Positions 1 to 11,050 of a stretch of DNA of 64,000 bases are shown here, in pieces. Position 1 is the stretch's first letter, and each line of letters begins with the position of its first letter. Made by a program: the position numbers and the translations under genes. The DNA is from Siderastrea siderea (taxonomy: Eukaryota > Cnidaria > Anthozoa > Scleractinia > Rhizangiidae). The notes beneath the pieces were generated by a model. It ran no database searches and was not told where the DNA came from. It was given only the letters and a program-made list of their open reading frames with translations. The stretch covers positions 19,404,365 through 19,468,364 of the forward strand of contig OZ034971.1 in the NCBI GenBank assembly GCA_964030785.1, written 5' to 3'.

Positions 1-732
1 AGGCACATGATAGCTTCCCATTAAGCCAGCCACTCAGAATCTAATTCTCAATAGAACATAGTGAATAGCTATCAAGGGGAGTTGCAGAAATAAACGCAGA
101 AGATTAGACGAACTCGATCTTCGGGGCAAACGTACTGTCCTCTGTTTGTACATGTGTTTGGCTGCAATTTTATCGCTGTCCATAATCAAATTAGCCTTTT
201 ATAAGGAGCGTTTTAGGGCTGTTTAGGCAAAATTAAAGATATAACTTAGTTCAATAGTAGTAACACTAAGTAACAGGATGTTACAGTTTGTTTTTATTTT
301 CTTTATTTTTTTTCCTGTAGTGTGTGCGTGAAGACTGACTCATTCACTCAGAAGTACATAAAGAGAACAAACATTTCATCTCTGAGACTCACAAAGTCTC
401 GTCTTGGTTGGACTATTCGCCAAACAATTGCAATTACCCGACCTGCTTTTGCATTAGAAACATTGGAGCTACGAATGGCTAGCGCTATGGGCTAAATTGC
501 AGCTGATTTCGCTCGCTGAAAATTCTCTTTAAGCTCTTTTCCAATGTTAGAACATAAAAAACCTAGATCAGTGGAATTTCAAGAATGCAGTTTACCCTTA
601 AAATTTGATTTCCCGCGAGGCAAATTACCGTCCCCGCCCTCCCTACGTTAGACAATTTTTCAGCGACAAAACTCTTCTATCTATGAATACTCTTCTTTTT
701 TTCAATAACTTTCTCCATCAACACTGTAGTAC
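1..732. other. Probable gene A intron, no recognisable gene
   Basis: Nothing coding is supported here. A copy of the GPI-tail exon found at 19574-19671 and 49133-49230 was looked for and not seen, so the next exon of gene A should lie left of the window. Confidence 0.4.
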
Positions 733-846
733 CTCTATCCATATTGCAGAAGGTGCTATTGCAACACTCGATTTCACATTCTGTCACAGTTCCCCATCCA
801 CGTGCTTTAAGATAGCCTCCGATTGCCGCACAAGCTGTGATTTTAT
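733..846 (-). CDS. Gene A exon 5: second half of LU domain 2
   Basis: 114 nt if the donor is GTACTA after a phase-1 G, exactly the length of gene B exon 5. It encodes D-K-I-T-A-C-A-A-I-G-G-Y-L-K, then C-E-I-E-C-C-N-S-T-F-C-N. The donor is weaker than at the other exons. Without splicing, the frame would run on to a TAG near 679. The acceptor is GATCCAG. Confidence 0.72.
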
Positions 847-3800
847 CTGGATCGATGAATAGAAACGATTAGTCAAAATCCACCCCATTTTTAACTAAAA
901 ATCACTTCAGGAACTTACTTTAAAACCAGCTTGTATTTGAGGTTCGGCGTCATAGCCTGGTTAGCGGGTAAAATTTGGAGTACTGTTTTTATTTCAGATT
1001 TGGTATTCCGTGTGCGCCGGAGTTGTTATCTAGGAAAAGTCATTTTTTTCCACAACACACCTTTCACATTTTTCTCTTTTGATTGGGAAAGGACAAGTAC
1101 CTTGCCCAGTTTCCATGAGGTACTTGAAAAAATCCTTAAAAATTAACTCTCGGGCGCACATGGGGGGAGGGGTAATGTGTGCCCCCCCCCCCCCCTAGAA
1201 GTTTTTCCTCAATAATTCATCGAGAAGGTTTTTTTAAATCAGCAACTGCTGTTTTCTGTAGCTGAGCGCATATTCCTTAGCCGGAAAAGTTTGGTAGGAA
1301 TCGATTGCTATGGTATCGAGAAATGACGTCAGAAGATGGCAACCATATTGGCTACCATGCTGGTTGAAGTGACAGGTTCCCAGCAGTGCCATAAGTCATA
1401 CGGTCAAGTAATAAGTGCCGTAGACTTGAAACTGGAGCGAGAGTCTCTACTTGTACGTTGCTTTTGTCTTTAAGTGAAAGTGTACTTACCTGCACAGGTG
1501 ATGCATCCTTTAAAAAAAGCACTCCTGACGTATGCAAATGTATCGTCCTGGCCTTTTACAACTGCCGTGCCACAGTGAGTCTTGCCAAATGCATAATTAG
1601 AGAGCGTAGCGCAATAATGGGGTCTTTCACTGCAAGTAGCTGCATCGTGTTCGAGACATTCTCCACAATATGCTGGACCAGAGGCTGTCAAAAAAAATAA
1701 AAAAACAAAGTATGTTAGAAGATTAACTTAACCTTTTTCTATGCCGGTGTGTTAACCTAAGTGGGACGTTGGAAGAACTCAAGGAATAACTTTTGAACGA
1801 AAAACTTGTCAAAGAAACAGCGAATGTATTTCAACACGATGATTGGTTGTCGTTTTCTCGTCACATCAATCACATGACAGGTAAATACCATTCACAGCTA
1901 TGGGCTGAAAGTTGAATGAACACGATCTGTACCAAAAAGCACACACACCTAACAAAGCCAAGGGAAATTATTAAAACCAAAGAAAAGACCGGTGCCTTTT
2001 ATTCAGAGGATGGAAATTGTAATTTAGAAACAAAAACTGCACCAACCTCATTTCTTTTCGCGTAGCTACCCAATTTGTAGGTTGAGAAAGAGCAGACAAT
2101 TAAACACGGATTTGACCTGTTAGTCCAAACTACTATAAATAGGCATACTCATGCTCTGCATTGTACATTACCACGCTCTACGTCGCAGTTACATACCACT
2201 TCACAACTGCACGGCAGAATCATCATTAGAGTATGAAATTAATTACCGTCTTTTGGAAACACAGTAATCGCGTCCCGTGTCAGCTTCACATCCTGAGTGT
2301 TACAGTGGCTGCTGTTGCAACACTCGATCTCACATTGCAGCACAAGCTCCATTTTTGTCCATATTAGGTAGCCAGCAAGAGCAAAACAAGCCGCTTTTTT
2401 ATCTGGAACAAAAAAGAAAGGGATGTTTTACTTAGGGGAAACATGTCATTGTCAGGATAAAGCCTTTGTTTGTACCTGTCCCTAAAGTTTGTGCCTCTGT
2501 CCTAAAGACATTTTATCGAATCTTGTTGTGACTCATTCTGTGGCCCAACAATTCGTAAGCGTCTCAAAGGGATCGCTTCCTTTAGCCTGTTCTGCATTTT
2601 TTTTTATTCTTATTCACCATCACCGCTATCTTTTTTAAAGTTTTTACTCCCCTGTATTTTCAATCACCTTTAAAAAGTTGAAGTTGGGGATAGGATCAGT
2701 ACCATTTCTTTTTATTTATTTATTAATTTTTTTTCCCTTTTTTACCTCGCTGTATTATGAAAGCACGCAAGAAAGTTGAAGTTCAGGATTAGATTGGACC
2801 ATACTCATAAAATTGCTAAATATAACTTTAGAGGCTGTCTCCCTAAGAGTGTTCCACTCGACCTCGGACTCAAAAATAGATTTCCTTCAAATTTCTACCA
2901 CAAATACTACTATCTATCCCTACTACTAAAATGCAATTGAAATGATCCAAAATTTTATTTTGCTCCGGTTTGAGGATTTGATTGTCAGTATACCGTAAGT
3001 GACTAAAATTTGGCTATGTTGGGCGCCGTAGTACGGGGTTTTTCAATTATCGTTTAAAAAGACTTCGCACCATCACAACCTTCAAATTTACACCCATTTG
3101 ATAGCTTATTACTTCTTTTTACCGCTCCTGTGTCATTTGGACATTTTCCCGATCGAAATCGTATGAAACTGAAAATGATAAATGAACTAATTTAATAAGT
3201 CACTCGAACTGGATGAAATAGTGCGTTTGAAACATGCCAAAATTCTCAATTGAGGCACTTAGGCCAGACATAAAAACCCCTTCTAGGCATAGACTAAGCA
3301 CTGTTTCCTAGAATTATGCAATAAAACTTGCGGCAGAATGCGATTCTGAGAAATTGTGTCGAAGTTTAGTAAGCCATTTTCGCCAATGGTGTCTTGCGTG
3401 ACATAGACTACCATTCCAGTCGGAAAACTTGTTGTCTTCTTATGGTCGGTTAATTTATCAATAATTCTACCCAAATGAAGGGAAATCTGATTACATTTCT
3501 ACATACAATGGCCTGTTCTTTCTCATGTTGCTATATCAACATCTATTCTTATGCTCCTTGACCTGAGAAATCACCTCATTTGACGCCTACCTTGTTATTT
3601 AAAACTCTTTCCGTCGAACGTTTTGGCGATTCATAAAATGTGCAACGTACAGTCTTTTTGTTCATCACAAGATACGAAGACGACAAAGTAGCGATTTATA
3701 AGGAAGGTACCGAGATCCAGTCGCTATATTTCTGGAGAACAACCGATGAATTAAATGTTTCACGACTTGTGTTACAAATATAAACAGGCCAGTAAAAATC

Positions 3801-6800
3801 GCATTTCCGGACTGCGGACAACGCACTTCCGATTATGGAGTACAAACTTGGAACATGGGACTGAGTGTATAGCGGACTAGCGTAAATATTACTCTGTTAC
3901 AATCGATTTCACTCAACGTTTTCAATCTGTGAACTTAGCAACGTCATTCCGCCAGCTTGAAATTGATATGAGAATGGAAAAAAGCTCTGGTCTTCAAAAC
4001 TTTTCAGAAAAATCGAATGATTCCGCAGATCACTGGTCTCAAGCAGTATAAACTTTGTGGTTCTCAGGATGCAAGCGTTATGCTTTTCGAGTCAATTCGT
4101 CCGGCAGTATTAGTACGAATAATTTAAATATTTATATTATATAAAATTTTATATTGTGGAACCGAGTGAGTATATAAAAAGCATATTTTAACTCGAAGTC
4201 CACATTCAGAGTGGTCCGCACCCGAAGTCTCCGTCCGCCTCGAGGAATGCAATACGCTGATGAAAAAAGCACAGACGCAAAACGTATCCCATATGACCGA
4301 AGCTGCACAAGCAAAAACAACCCGTGATTTCTTGCGAGCTGGTAGGGCGAAACGGACAAACTGGCAAACTGCAAACTGGGGAATAAGCTTGAAAATTAGA
4401 GAGGTTCGCGCACAAGCAAAGAGGCTTATTCGCTTGTCAGGCAACGACATTACACGACAACATCTCAAAGAATAAACGAAAGCTTTGATGAACACTGGCC
4501 TAAATCATTGCCGCATGTGGACAAATTATTAATATCATTTGGATATTGCGTCGCATCCGCGTCTGTTAAGACATACCCCTCCCCACCCCTTTCAGGGCCA
4601 CTCCCTTGTAGACTTTAAAAGGAACGAGTCGCTAAATAAGTGATTCAGCCGTCATGACCTCTGTCTTAATTGGGGTTCCTTTTACTGGAGCTGGTTTCAC
4701 TTAGTCAAGCAAAGTTATTTCCTTTCTACTACGTACGGGGCTTAGAGTGTCGCAGGCTAGAACAGCTCAGGTGGTTTCCGGGACCTAGTGGCTCTTCCCT
4801 GTGGAGCTTCAGTCTACCCCACCCTTCCTATACTAAGTACAGTTTGCACGTCTAAAATGTGTCTTTAGACCTTTTGTCGTACTACAACTTGAAGTGCTGT
4901 AATGTTCGTTTGTGCGATCAACATGAACACTTTAGAACATACATTCTGAAGGATGAGGGAGGGTGAAAAAGGACAAGATTTAAACTATAAATTAATTTTG
5001 AATCCTGGCCACAAGACCACGGCAAAGTTTGACATGGGAAAACGGCTGACCCAGATCAAGTTCAAGCAAATAGCATACGTAATGCACGAAATGAAAGAAA
5101 CGAAAGGCTGTTTGAAAAAGAAGAATGGCTCACGAAGACCCAGATTACCAGCTTCTTTTCACGTTTAGCTTCACGACAGACGTCCCGCGGCCAGGATGCT
5201 AGCACTGCATCAACGGATGCGACAGCGCTGCCAGAAGAAGATGAAAATCAAGATATTGAGGCCGTCAATTCTGGTATGAGACTGCTGCACTTTGGTGGAC
5301 GATATAAATGAAGAAATCGGGCTCACAAATCCCATAGTTTTGACGCCTATGATTTTTGTGACTATTGTAAGAACAGAAAAAATACGCAATTCAGTGTCGC
5401 CATGCTAAAGGCAATACTTCACCATTTTGAGGTTCTTTTTCGAGCAAAAGATCGAAATGCGGACCTGATTCGTTTGGTGAAAGACGTTATTCACGAGTGT
5501 CGGTGTTGTAAATAAAATGATGCTTAATTATGATCCAGGGACGTTGAAGGGGGAGGAGGCCTGCTGGCTATCAATTTCTTCAAACAGATTTTTTGTCAGC
5601 ACCTGCCGTTTTCAGAAGCTTTACGCATGTATCTGTTAGCCACATTATGGCAAAGTTTGATATAAAATGCATGTTTTTCAACTTTTTTCGGTGAGAAAGT
5701 ATACGATATCGACAAACAGCATATCTCCTACTTTAAGCGTCTAGCATGAAAAATTTTCAATTTCGACCGTTTTTGTATGATCGATAATATCTACTTTCTA
5801 CCTCATCTCGTAGAGCACATTAAGGCTATCTTCAAAAGGCGAAATTTTTTCGAAATATTGTAACAAAACGAAATCCAAGAGTCCATCAACCCCATCCCTT
5901 GTATCACAGTGGGGGAATGAGATTGCTTGTACGTATGAGGGTTAACGCCGACAGAAAAAAATAGCCTAGAGGAATGCGGGAAGCTGAGGCAAAAAGCACA
6001 GACCCAAAATATATCCCATATTATAGAAACAACACAAGCGAAAACAGCCTGCTATTTCTTGCTGGTTGGGCGAAACGGACGGGCACAAATGGAATGAGCT
6101 TGAAAATTACAAGTAAGGATAAGGGAGGCTCGCGCACAAACAAAGAGCCTCTTTCGCGTGTCAGGCAGGCATCGATATTTCACAAGAAAATCAGTCGAAG
6201 AAAAAAAAAGAAAAAGGTTTGGTGAATACTGACCTTAATCATTGAAGCACGTGGATAAATTGTTAACGTCATTTGGATATTGCGTCGCATCTGCGCCTAC
6301 CAGGACATAACTTTACTCCGCTCCCCCCCCCCCCTCCCCTTTCATGGCCACTCCCTTATTGACTTTGAAAGGGGAAAGCCGCTGGATGAGGAATTCAGCC
6401 GTTATGGCCTCTGTCTTCTACAGGGTTCCTTTATTTAGAGCTGGTTTCAGTTAGTCAAGCAAAGTTATTTCCTTTCTACTACGTACGGGGCTTAGAGTGT
6501 CGCAGGCTAGAACAGCAGAGATGGTTTCAGGAACCTAATGGCTCCTCCCTGCTCCAGCTTCAGTCAGTACACCACCTTCCTAAAATAAGTACAGTTTGCG
6601 CGTCTAAAGATGTCTCTTAGGACCTTTTGTTGTACTATAACTTGAACTCTTGTAACCTTTGTTCGTGCAATCAGAATAAACCATTTAGAAAATACATTCT
6701 TAGGGTGGGGGAGGGTGGAAAAGGACAAAATTTAAAATATAAATTAATTTTGTATCCTGACCGCGAGAAATGACAGCCCTCTGTGACAAGCCTCTCCTTA

Positions 6801-9800
6801 GACAGTGATTTTATACATATATATATCCTAAAGCTCTTGCCGTATTAGCTGCTCGCTGTCATTGTTATTTTTAAGTTAAAAATAAAATGTTGTTGACGAA
6901 CATTTGTATATCGCGTTACTGATCACAGTGTAACGCAACTCCCAGGTTAAGGTTGGAATCGTTTTCCTTTCTCGTTTGTTTCACCTGGAACTGGTGAATT
7001 TAAAGTATAGCGGAAAGCACTATAGAGATTATAGCTTCCTCGTGTTATCTCATGACCAAGAGAAAAAGACTTTTTCATCACCTCTATGATGAAACCGCCG
7101 AATCCTTTGCCGGAGGGGAGAGTTATTTATCGAACAAGGTGAGTGGCAAATAAAGTAACTACAGTATCTATTCGAGGTTTTGGACCTCCAGAATCGGTTT
7201 CATAGCAAAAACGGGAAAAGTACTTTGTATAATTTTTTGAACTACCATCGATATCTCTTTAATTAGGCGGATATATATAACAACACTTGAATGGAAATTC
7301 ATGTCACGCAAGACACCATTGGCGAAAATAGTAGCTATTAGTTCATTTATCATTTTCAGTTTCACACGATTTCGATCGGGAAAATGTCCAAATGACACAG
7401 GAGCGGTAAAAAGAAGTAATAAGCTATCAAATGGGTGTAAATTTGAAGGTTGTGATGGTGCGAAGTCTTTTTAAACGATAATTGAAAAACCCCGTACTAC
7501 GGCGCCCAAAATAGGCAAATTTTAGTCACTTACGGTATACTGACAATCAAATCCTCAAAACGGGAGCAAAATAAACTTTTGGATCATTTCAAGTGCATTT
7601 TAGTAGTAGGGATAGATAGTAGTATTTGTGGTAGAAATTTGAAGGAAAACTATTTTTGAGTCCGAGATCGAGTGGAACACTCTTAGGGAGACAGCCTCTT
7701 AAATGAGTTATTCCTTAGGAGATCCGCTGATGGTAGGTAAGCCTACCGTGTCTACCTATGTATACACTGGGTGGTATCTTCCATTTGTTGCATAAAAAGC
7801 ATGGAATGAGAGGTAACATGAGTAGACAGCTCAGTGTGGATGTTTGCAGCGGTGTAGGCAGATCAGACTGTTAGCCGTTAGAAACAGTTTACAGCCGATG
7901 TAAATTTTCTTGTGTCCTTAAACTCTATGGTCAACCGCCAGAAAGGTCAACTTACCATCACAATTAAGGCATCCTCGAAAAAAATTTCCATCAGAGACAG
8001 AGAAGCCCCCTCCGTATTTGATTGCCACAGAAGCACAGTGAGTTGTGCCTAGTGAATGTCGGTTTAAAGCACAGGTTTGGTTCCGCTGATTGGCGGAGCA
8101 AGTGGCTGCGTCACGTCCAATACAAGAATAACACTGTGTCGGATTGCCAACTATGTAATAAAGATGCATAGTTAGTCTTTTGGTATACAACGTTTTTTTG
8201 ATCACTTACTTTTTGGATACTCTAAATGGTTTCATCTCCCAATTCATACCATAAGTCGGCGAAGTATGATCGTCTAGGTGAGTGTAGCCCCGAGAAGGAC
8301 TGTTCATGATTACCTTGACTGACGTTTCGATAACTTGAACGGAAGTCATCGTCAGAGTCAGGTGAATTGTGAATCGTCAATAGATGTCATAAGTCTCTGG
8401 GCATGGTCCTCATTGGTAGACGAGCTCACGATGTTATTGGTCGTTTCTCTGTTAAGCCGTGATGTTATTGGTCGTTTCTCTGTTAAGCCGTGATGTTATT
8501 GGTCGTTTCTCTGTTAAGCCCTGATGTTATTGGCTGTGAAATCTGTAAAACGAGATTGGTGCTTTTCGTTCCGCCTTTTGTTAGTCAAGTGTCCGTCGGT
8601 CTATTGTTAGCACTGAATTAGTCGGCTGGTCTGTTGCGCGTCTGTCTTGTTGGTGTCGTCGATAAGTCGTTTGTAAGGTACAGTAGTTTATGGGACAGGT
8701 TCAGTGGTGTTTGTTCTAAGTTAGTAAACCAGTTTTCCAGAGTGATTCGTTGATAGGTAACGCATTTAGCAGAGTCCCAGTCAATTCTGGGGTTTGTTTG
8801 TAAATGGTGCTCAGTTAAATTTGATTGCTTATGTTACCATTTCTAGTCGCTCGTCTGTGTTCAGTCATTCGGGTGTTCAAATTTCTGCCAGTCTCACCAA
8901 TATATGTTGTCTGACAGTCGCAACATTTGACCTTACAAACTGCTTCCTGTCCGTCGCCGTGTCCCTCTCTTTAACTTTTGTCAACAGTTGTAGCAAAGTA
9001 GTGATAGCTTTGTGAGCAAAACGAATGTTGTAAGGTTGTAGAATCCGTGCGATAGTTTTAGATGTAAGGTAGAGTTGCAGTCGTTGTTTTGTGAGAAGTA
9101 GGGTAGTTAGATGATTGTTCGAGTAGTCTGTCTGTATGTGTCCGATTTCTGGAAAATGTCGTCCATAGTTTGCCACTGTCACGCGTAACTAATCAGTCTA
9201 GAAAAGGTATTTTACCATTTACCTCGATCTGCTTAGTAAACTGTACGTCGGCCTTGTTGTCTGTTGAGGTCTTGGTAAAAATCGTCAAATTTTGGTTTTG
9301 TGGCAGCTGTAATAGTACTGTCAACATAGCGTAACCAGAGTGGTAGTGTTCGTTTTTAAGTTGAAAGGGCTCGTTCCTCGATGCTTTGCATAGCGATTTC
9401 AATAACGGAAACTGATGAGCCGATAGCTGTTCACGTAACTGTTTGTAGTGCTTGCTGTTGTACTAATAGCACGTAGAAGTAAAACAAAGGTTCAGTGACA
9501 TCTACTGATGAGTCACAATTCACTTGACTCTGATTATGACTTCCGCCCAGGTTGTCGAAACGTCAGTCAATGTCATCACAATCAATCCTTCTAAGGACTG
9601 GACTCACCAGGACGATCATACTTCACCGACTTTCTGGATAAATAAAAATAAAACAGCCTGAAACAGTTTTCAAATTCCTACCAGCCTAACTACCTACTTA
9701 TACCTACCTGCTACTCTACCTACAACCTCGTTTCTAAAACAAACATACCTACCCACCTGCCTTAACCTACCTACCCACCTGCCTACCTACCTACCCACCT

Positions 9801-10073
9801 GCCTACCCTCCTGGCTGCTATCTAACTACATACCATCTAACTGCCTACCTTCTCACCTAACAACCATCGTACGTACCTCAACCTACGCATCTACCTAAAC
9901 CTATGTACTTATGTTACCTAAATAAGTACCTAGCTGCATATTCACCCAGAAACGTACTAAGACAGGTAGGCTTTAAGATATTAAAGAGAACGTCCAAATT
10001 AATACAATTTTAAAACCTCATACTCACCAACCACATCTGCAAAGATTAAGATGACCGCAGGAAACAGCTTCAT
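733..10073 (-). CDS. Gene A: multi-LU-domain (uPAR-like) surface protein, partial at left edge
   Basis: Five coding exons on the minus strand (10028-10073, 7956-8150, 2247-2402, 1490-1684, 733-846) join in phase 1 throughout. They give a signal peptide (MKLFPAVILIFADVV) followed by two LU domains, each split over two exons. First-half exons carry C-x2-C, a T-H-C motif and F-F-x-G-C-x2-C; second-half exons start D-K-(K/I)-x-A-C and end E-I-E-C-C-N-x3-C-N. Known for the family: Ly6/uPAR domains are small disulfide-rich extracellular folds, often GPI-anchored. Inference: a secreted or GPI-tethered surface protein whose ligand cannot be predicted. No stop or anchor exon is found before position 1, so the gene probably continues left. 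The same exon plan occurs in the downstream paralogue at 19574-26239. No frame lesion is visible in these five exons. Confidence 0.8.
847..1489 (-). other. Gene A intron 4
   Basis: AT-rich intron sequence with a poly-C tract near 1180-1195. No repeat family or ORF of note. Confidence 0.5.
1490..1684 (-). CDS. Gene A exon 4: first half of LU domain 2
   Basis: 195 nt, acceptor TTGACAG, donor GTAAGT, phase 1. It encodes A-S-G-P-A-Y-C-G-E-C-L-E-H-D-A-A-T-C, then G-K-T-H-C and F-F-K-G-C-I-T-C. The G-P and C-L-E signatures group it with gene B exons 4 and 8. Confidence 0.84.
1685..2246 (-). other. Gene A intron 3
   Basis: Ordinary intron sequence between two well-defined exons. I see no mobile element in it. 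Confidence 0.5.
2247..2402 (-). CDS. Gene A exon 3: second half of LU domain 1
   Basis: 156 nt with a TTCCAG acceptor and a GTAATT donor, phase 1. It encodes DKKAACFALAGYL and then C-E-I-E-C-C-N-S-S-H-C-N, the typical LU ending. A tail ending A-I-T-V-F-P-K-D is seen only in the first domain of each pair (compare gene B exons 3 and 7). It is separated from exon 2 by a 5.5-kb intron holding a transposon. Confidence 0.83.
4215..6775. repeat. Internal direct duplication of about 0.8 kb within the 2831-7698 element
   Basis: Two diverged copies, about 4215-5010 and 5960-6775, share long near-identical stretches such as the block around 4700-4770 and 6440-6510. The second copy has a poly-C run near 6325. 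The copies flank the protein remnant. Confidence 0.7.
5104..5515 (+). pseudogene. Transposon protein remnant with FFSRLA motif
   Basis: Two conserved-looking blocks lie in different frames. The first (about 5119-5280) reads K-E-E-W-L-T-K-T-Q-I-T-S-F-F-S-R-L-A followed by an acidic linker. The second (about 5338-5515, stop TAA at 5513) includes M-L-K-A-I-L-H-H-F-E-V-L-F-R-A and ends K-D-V-I-H-E-C-R-C-C-K. A frame change separates them, so the gene is broken. The FFSRLA block also occurs at 60262-60566 in another inverted-repeat element of this window. Function is not known to me. Confidence 0.5.
7956..8150 (-). CDS. Gene A exon 2: first half of LU domain 1
   Basis: 195 nt between a TATTACATAG acceptor and a GTAAGT donor, phase 1 on both sides. 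It encodes G-N-P-T-Q-C-Y-S-C, then spaced cysteines, L-G-T-T-H-C, and F-F-R-G-C-L-N-C near the end. The 195-nt length recurs in exon 4 and in two gene B exons. Confidence 0.85.
8258..9622 (-). mobile_element. Penelope-like retroelement remnant (RT tail plus GIY-YIG)
   Basis: On the minus strand, about 9402-9193 reads like the end of a Penelope reverse transcriptase region (Q-F-T-K-Q-I-E-V-N-G-K-I-P-F-L-D). About 9182-8930 reads T-I-A-R-I-L-Q-P-Y-N-I-R-F-A-H-K, and in another frame C-C-D-C-Q-T-T-Y-I-G-E-T-G-R-N, the GIY-YIG endonuclease signature. The two ends (8258-8370 and about 9520-9622) are inverted copies of a Penelope-type terminal sequence. It is 5'-truncated and frameshifted, so dead. 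It lies in gene A intron 1. Short direct repeats of a GTTATTGG-containing unit occur at 8430-8530. Confidence 0.75.
8314..8362 (-). ncRNA. Hammerhead-like ribozyme motif in Penelope terminus
   Basis: The minus strand holds CTGACGA (matching CUGANGA), a possible stem II, then CGAAAC and GTC. The flanking TGACT and AGTCA could pair as stem I. Hammerhead motifs are known in Penelope-like element termini. Stem III would be nearly absent, so activity is doubtful. Confidence 0.35.
9680..9960. repeat. Degenerate CTAC/CCTA tetranucleotide repeat
   Basis: Pyrimidine-rich, imperfect CTAC units (CCTACCTACC and similar) fill this stretch in gene A intron 1. Confidence 0.7.
10028..10073 (-). CDS. Gene A exon 1: signal peptide
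   Basis: The ATG at 10073-10071 opens M-K-L-F-P-A-V-I-L-I-F-A-D-V-V, a short hydrophobic secretion signal. A GTGAGTA donor follows at 10027, leaving phase 1. It matches exon 1 of gene B (MKLFLAIVLFVGDAV) in length, 46 nt, and in phase. Confidence 0.8.
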
Positions 10074-10107
10074 GTTCGTATTATAAGAATAATATCACCT
10101 GCTGGGT
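10074..10107 (-). promoter_or_regulatory. Conserved leader just upstream of gene A start codon
   Basis: The roughly 30 bases before the ATG follow a CAG|GT-like junction and resemble the same position in gene B (26240-26270). Both are AT-rich leaders ending in A-A-C-A-T-G. This may be a 5'UTR exon edge or a start region; it supports the start chosen. Confidence 0.35.
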
Positions 10108-10467
10108 GAGAAAAAAAAAGTTACTTGTTGAGTGCAATCGAAAAAGGAGACCACTAGATGGTATCGACCCGAAATGATCTGCAGTAATGTGACGAGCCCA
10201 ACTTAATAAAAATAATCCTGAACTTTCCCCGGAACTTATACCTGTATTTCTGTATTTATTTAAATTGTTAAGCAAAGGTTGCTTTCTGTAAAATTGTCAG
10301 ATTTGATTTTAAGAGAACTCCATGCGTTTTCAGCCTCTAGTCTGATCTAGCAAGTGTGATAACGCCATCTTTTCATGGATGCATTTGAAGCTTCGTCCGT
10401 TATATGGCACGCTGATAATTAAGCACTAATCTACGAAATTTGGCCTGGCGGCATAAAGAAACTTAAA

Positions 10468-10632
10468 ATTAAATGGAAATTTCTGCAACTGTTCCCTGTT
10501 TTCCGGAGGGTTTTTTCTCAACGTCACTGTTTTCTTACACTCTTTAATCCGCCATACACCGATTTATCCATAATAGCGTGCAAGAAAATCCTCCGGAACA
10601 CTGGGAATGGTTGTAGAAATTCCCACTTAATC
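10468..10632. repeat. Foldback MITE-like hairpin
   Basis: The arm starting GGAAATTTCTGCAACTG (from 10473) is inverted at 10583-10625, where the same words appear complemented (GGTTGTAGAAATTCC). Each arm is about 45 bp. No target duplication was settled. Confidence 0.55.
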
Positions 10633-10904
10633 TCAACTAACATCGTAAAATCGTAACAACGTAACATCGAATCAAGTCGAAGTATACATCGCTAGAATTC
10701 GCAACATTTGACCGCATTTAGCCGCAGTCCCAACGTTAAACATAACAAAGCTAGTGTCTTCCGGTTTTTTCTGTCCACAGTAATGGTTTTCCGGCGGTCC
10801 AAACACATTTTACCAAGAAAAATACCCGACTTGATGTCGATCGCGTAGCTTTGGCCACGTCAAAACATGTAAATATAAAAATTAATCTGCCACTAGCCAC
10901 CGAT

Positions 10905-10985
10905 ATCACCGTAGCTCAGAGGAAGTGCAATCGCTCGCGAAGCAGATGACCCGAGATTGATTCTATGCCGAGGGCAAAAATTTTT
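10905..10985 (+). repeat. tRNA-like SINE fragment
   Basis: GTAGCTCAGAGGA (box A-like) and GAGATTGATTC (box B-like) are spaced as in a tRNA. The stems are imperfect, so it is not a functional tRNA; a SINE head is the best guess. Confidence 0.3.
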
Positions 10986-11006
10986 GTTTTTTGTTTGTCT
11001 GGTTTC

Positions 11007-11050
<44 letters not shown>
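11007..11050. repeat. (TTTA)n microsatellite
   Basis: About eleven near-perfect TTTA units. Confidence 0.9.

Larger units (their letters stand above)
2831..7698. mobile_element. 4.9-kb DNA transposon with long terminal inverted repeats
   Basis: The ends are inverted copies: 2831-3193 matches the complement of 7336-7698, starting GAGGCTGTCTCCC. Both sides are flanked by TTA (2828-2830 and 7699-7701), read as a 3-bp target duplication of the kind PIF/Harbinger elements make. The inverted similarity resumes at 3381-3404 versus 7301-7324 after about 190 extra bases on the left. Inside are a direct duplication of about 0.8 kb (about 4215-5010 and 5960-6775) and a decayed protein remnant at 5104-5515. 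It sits wholly in gene A intron 2. The superfamily is uncertain because no catalytic domain is visible. Confidence 0.75.

Noticed and set aside
1..732. GPI-tail exon of gene A within the window
   Set aside because: No T-N-A-G-A-I-like sequence or matching acceptor was found, so gene A is treated as cut by the window edge.
4124..4495. 123-codon minus-strand ORF and overlapping frames
   Set aside because: Lies in the internally duplicated part of a transposon, and the second copy does not keep the frame open.
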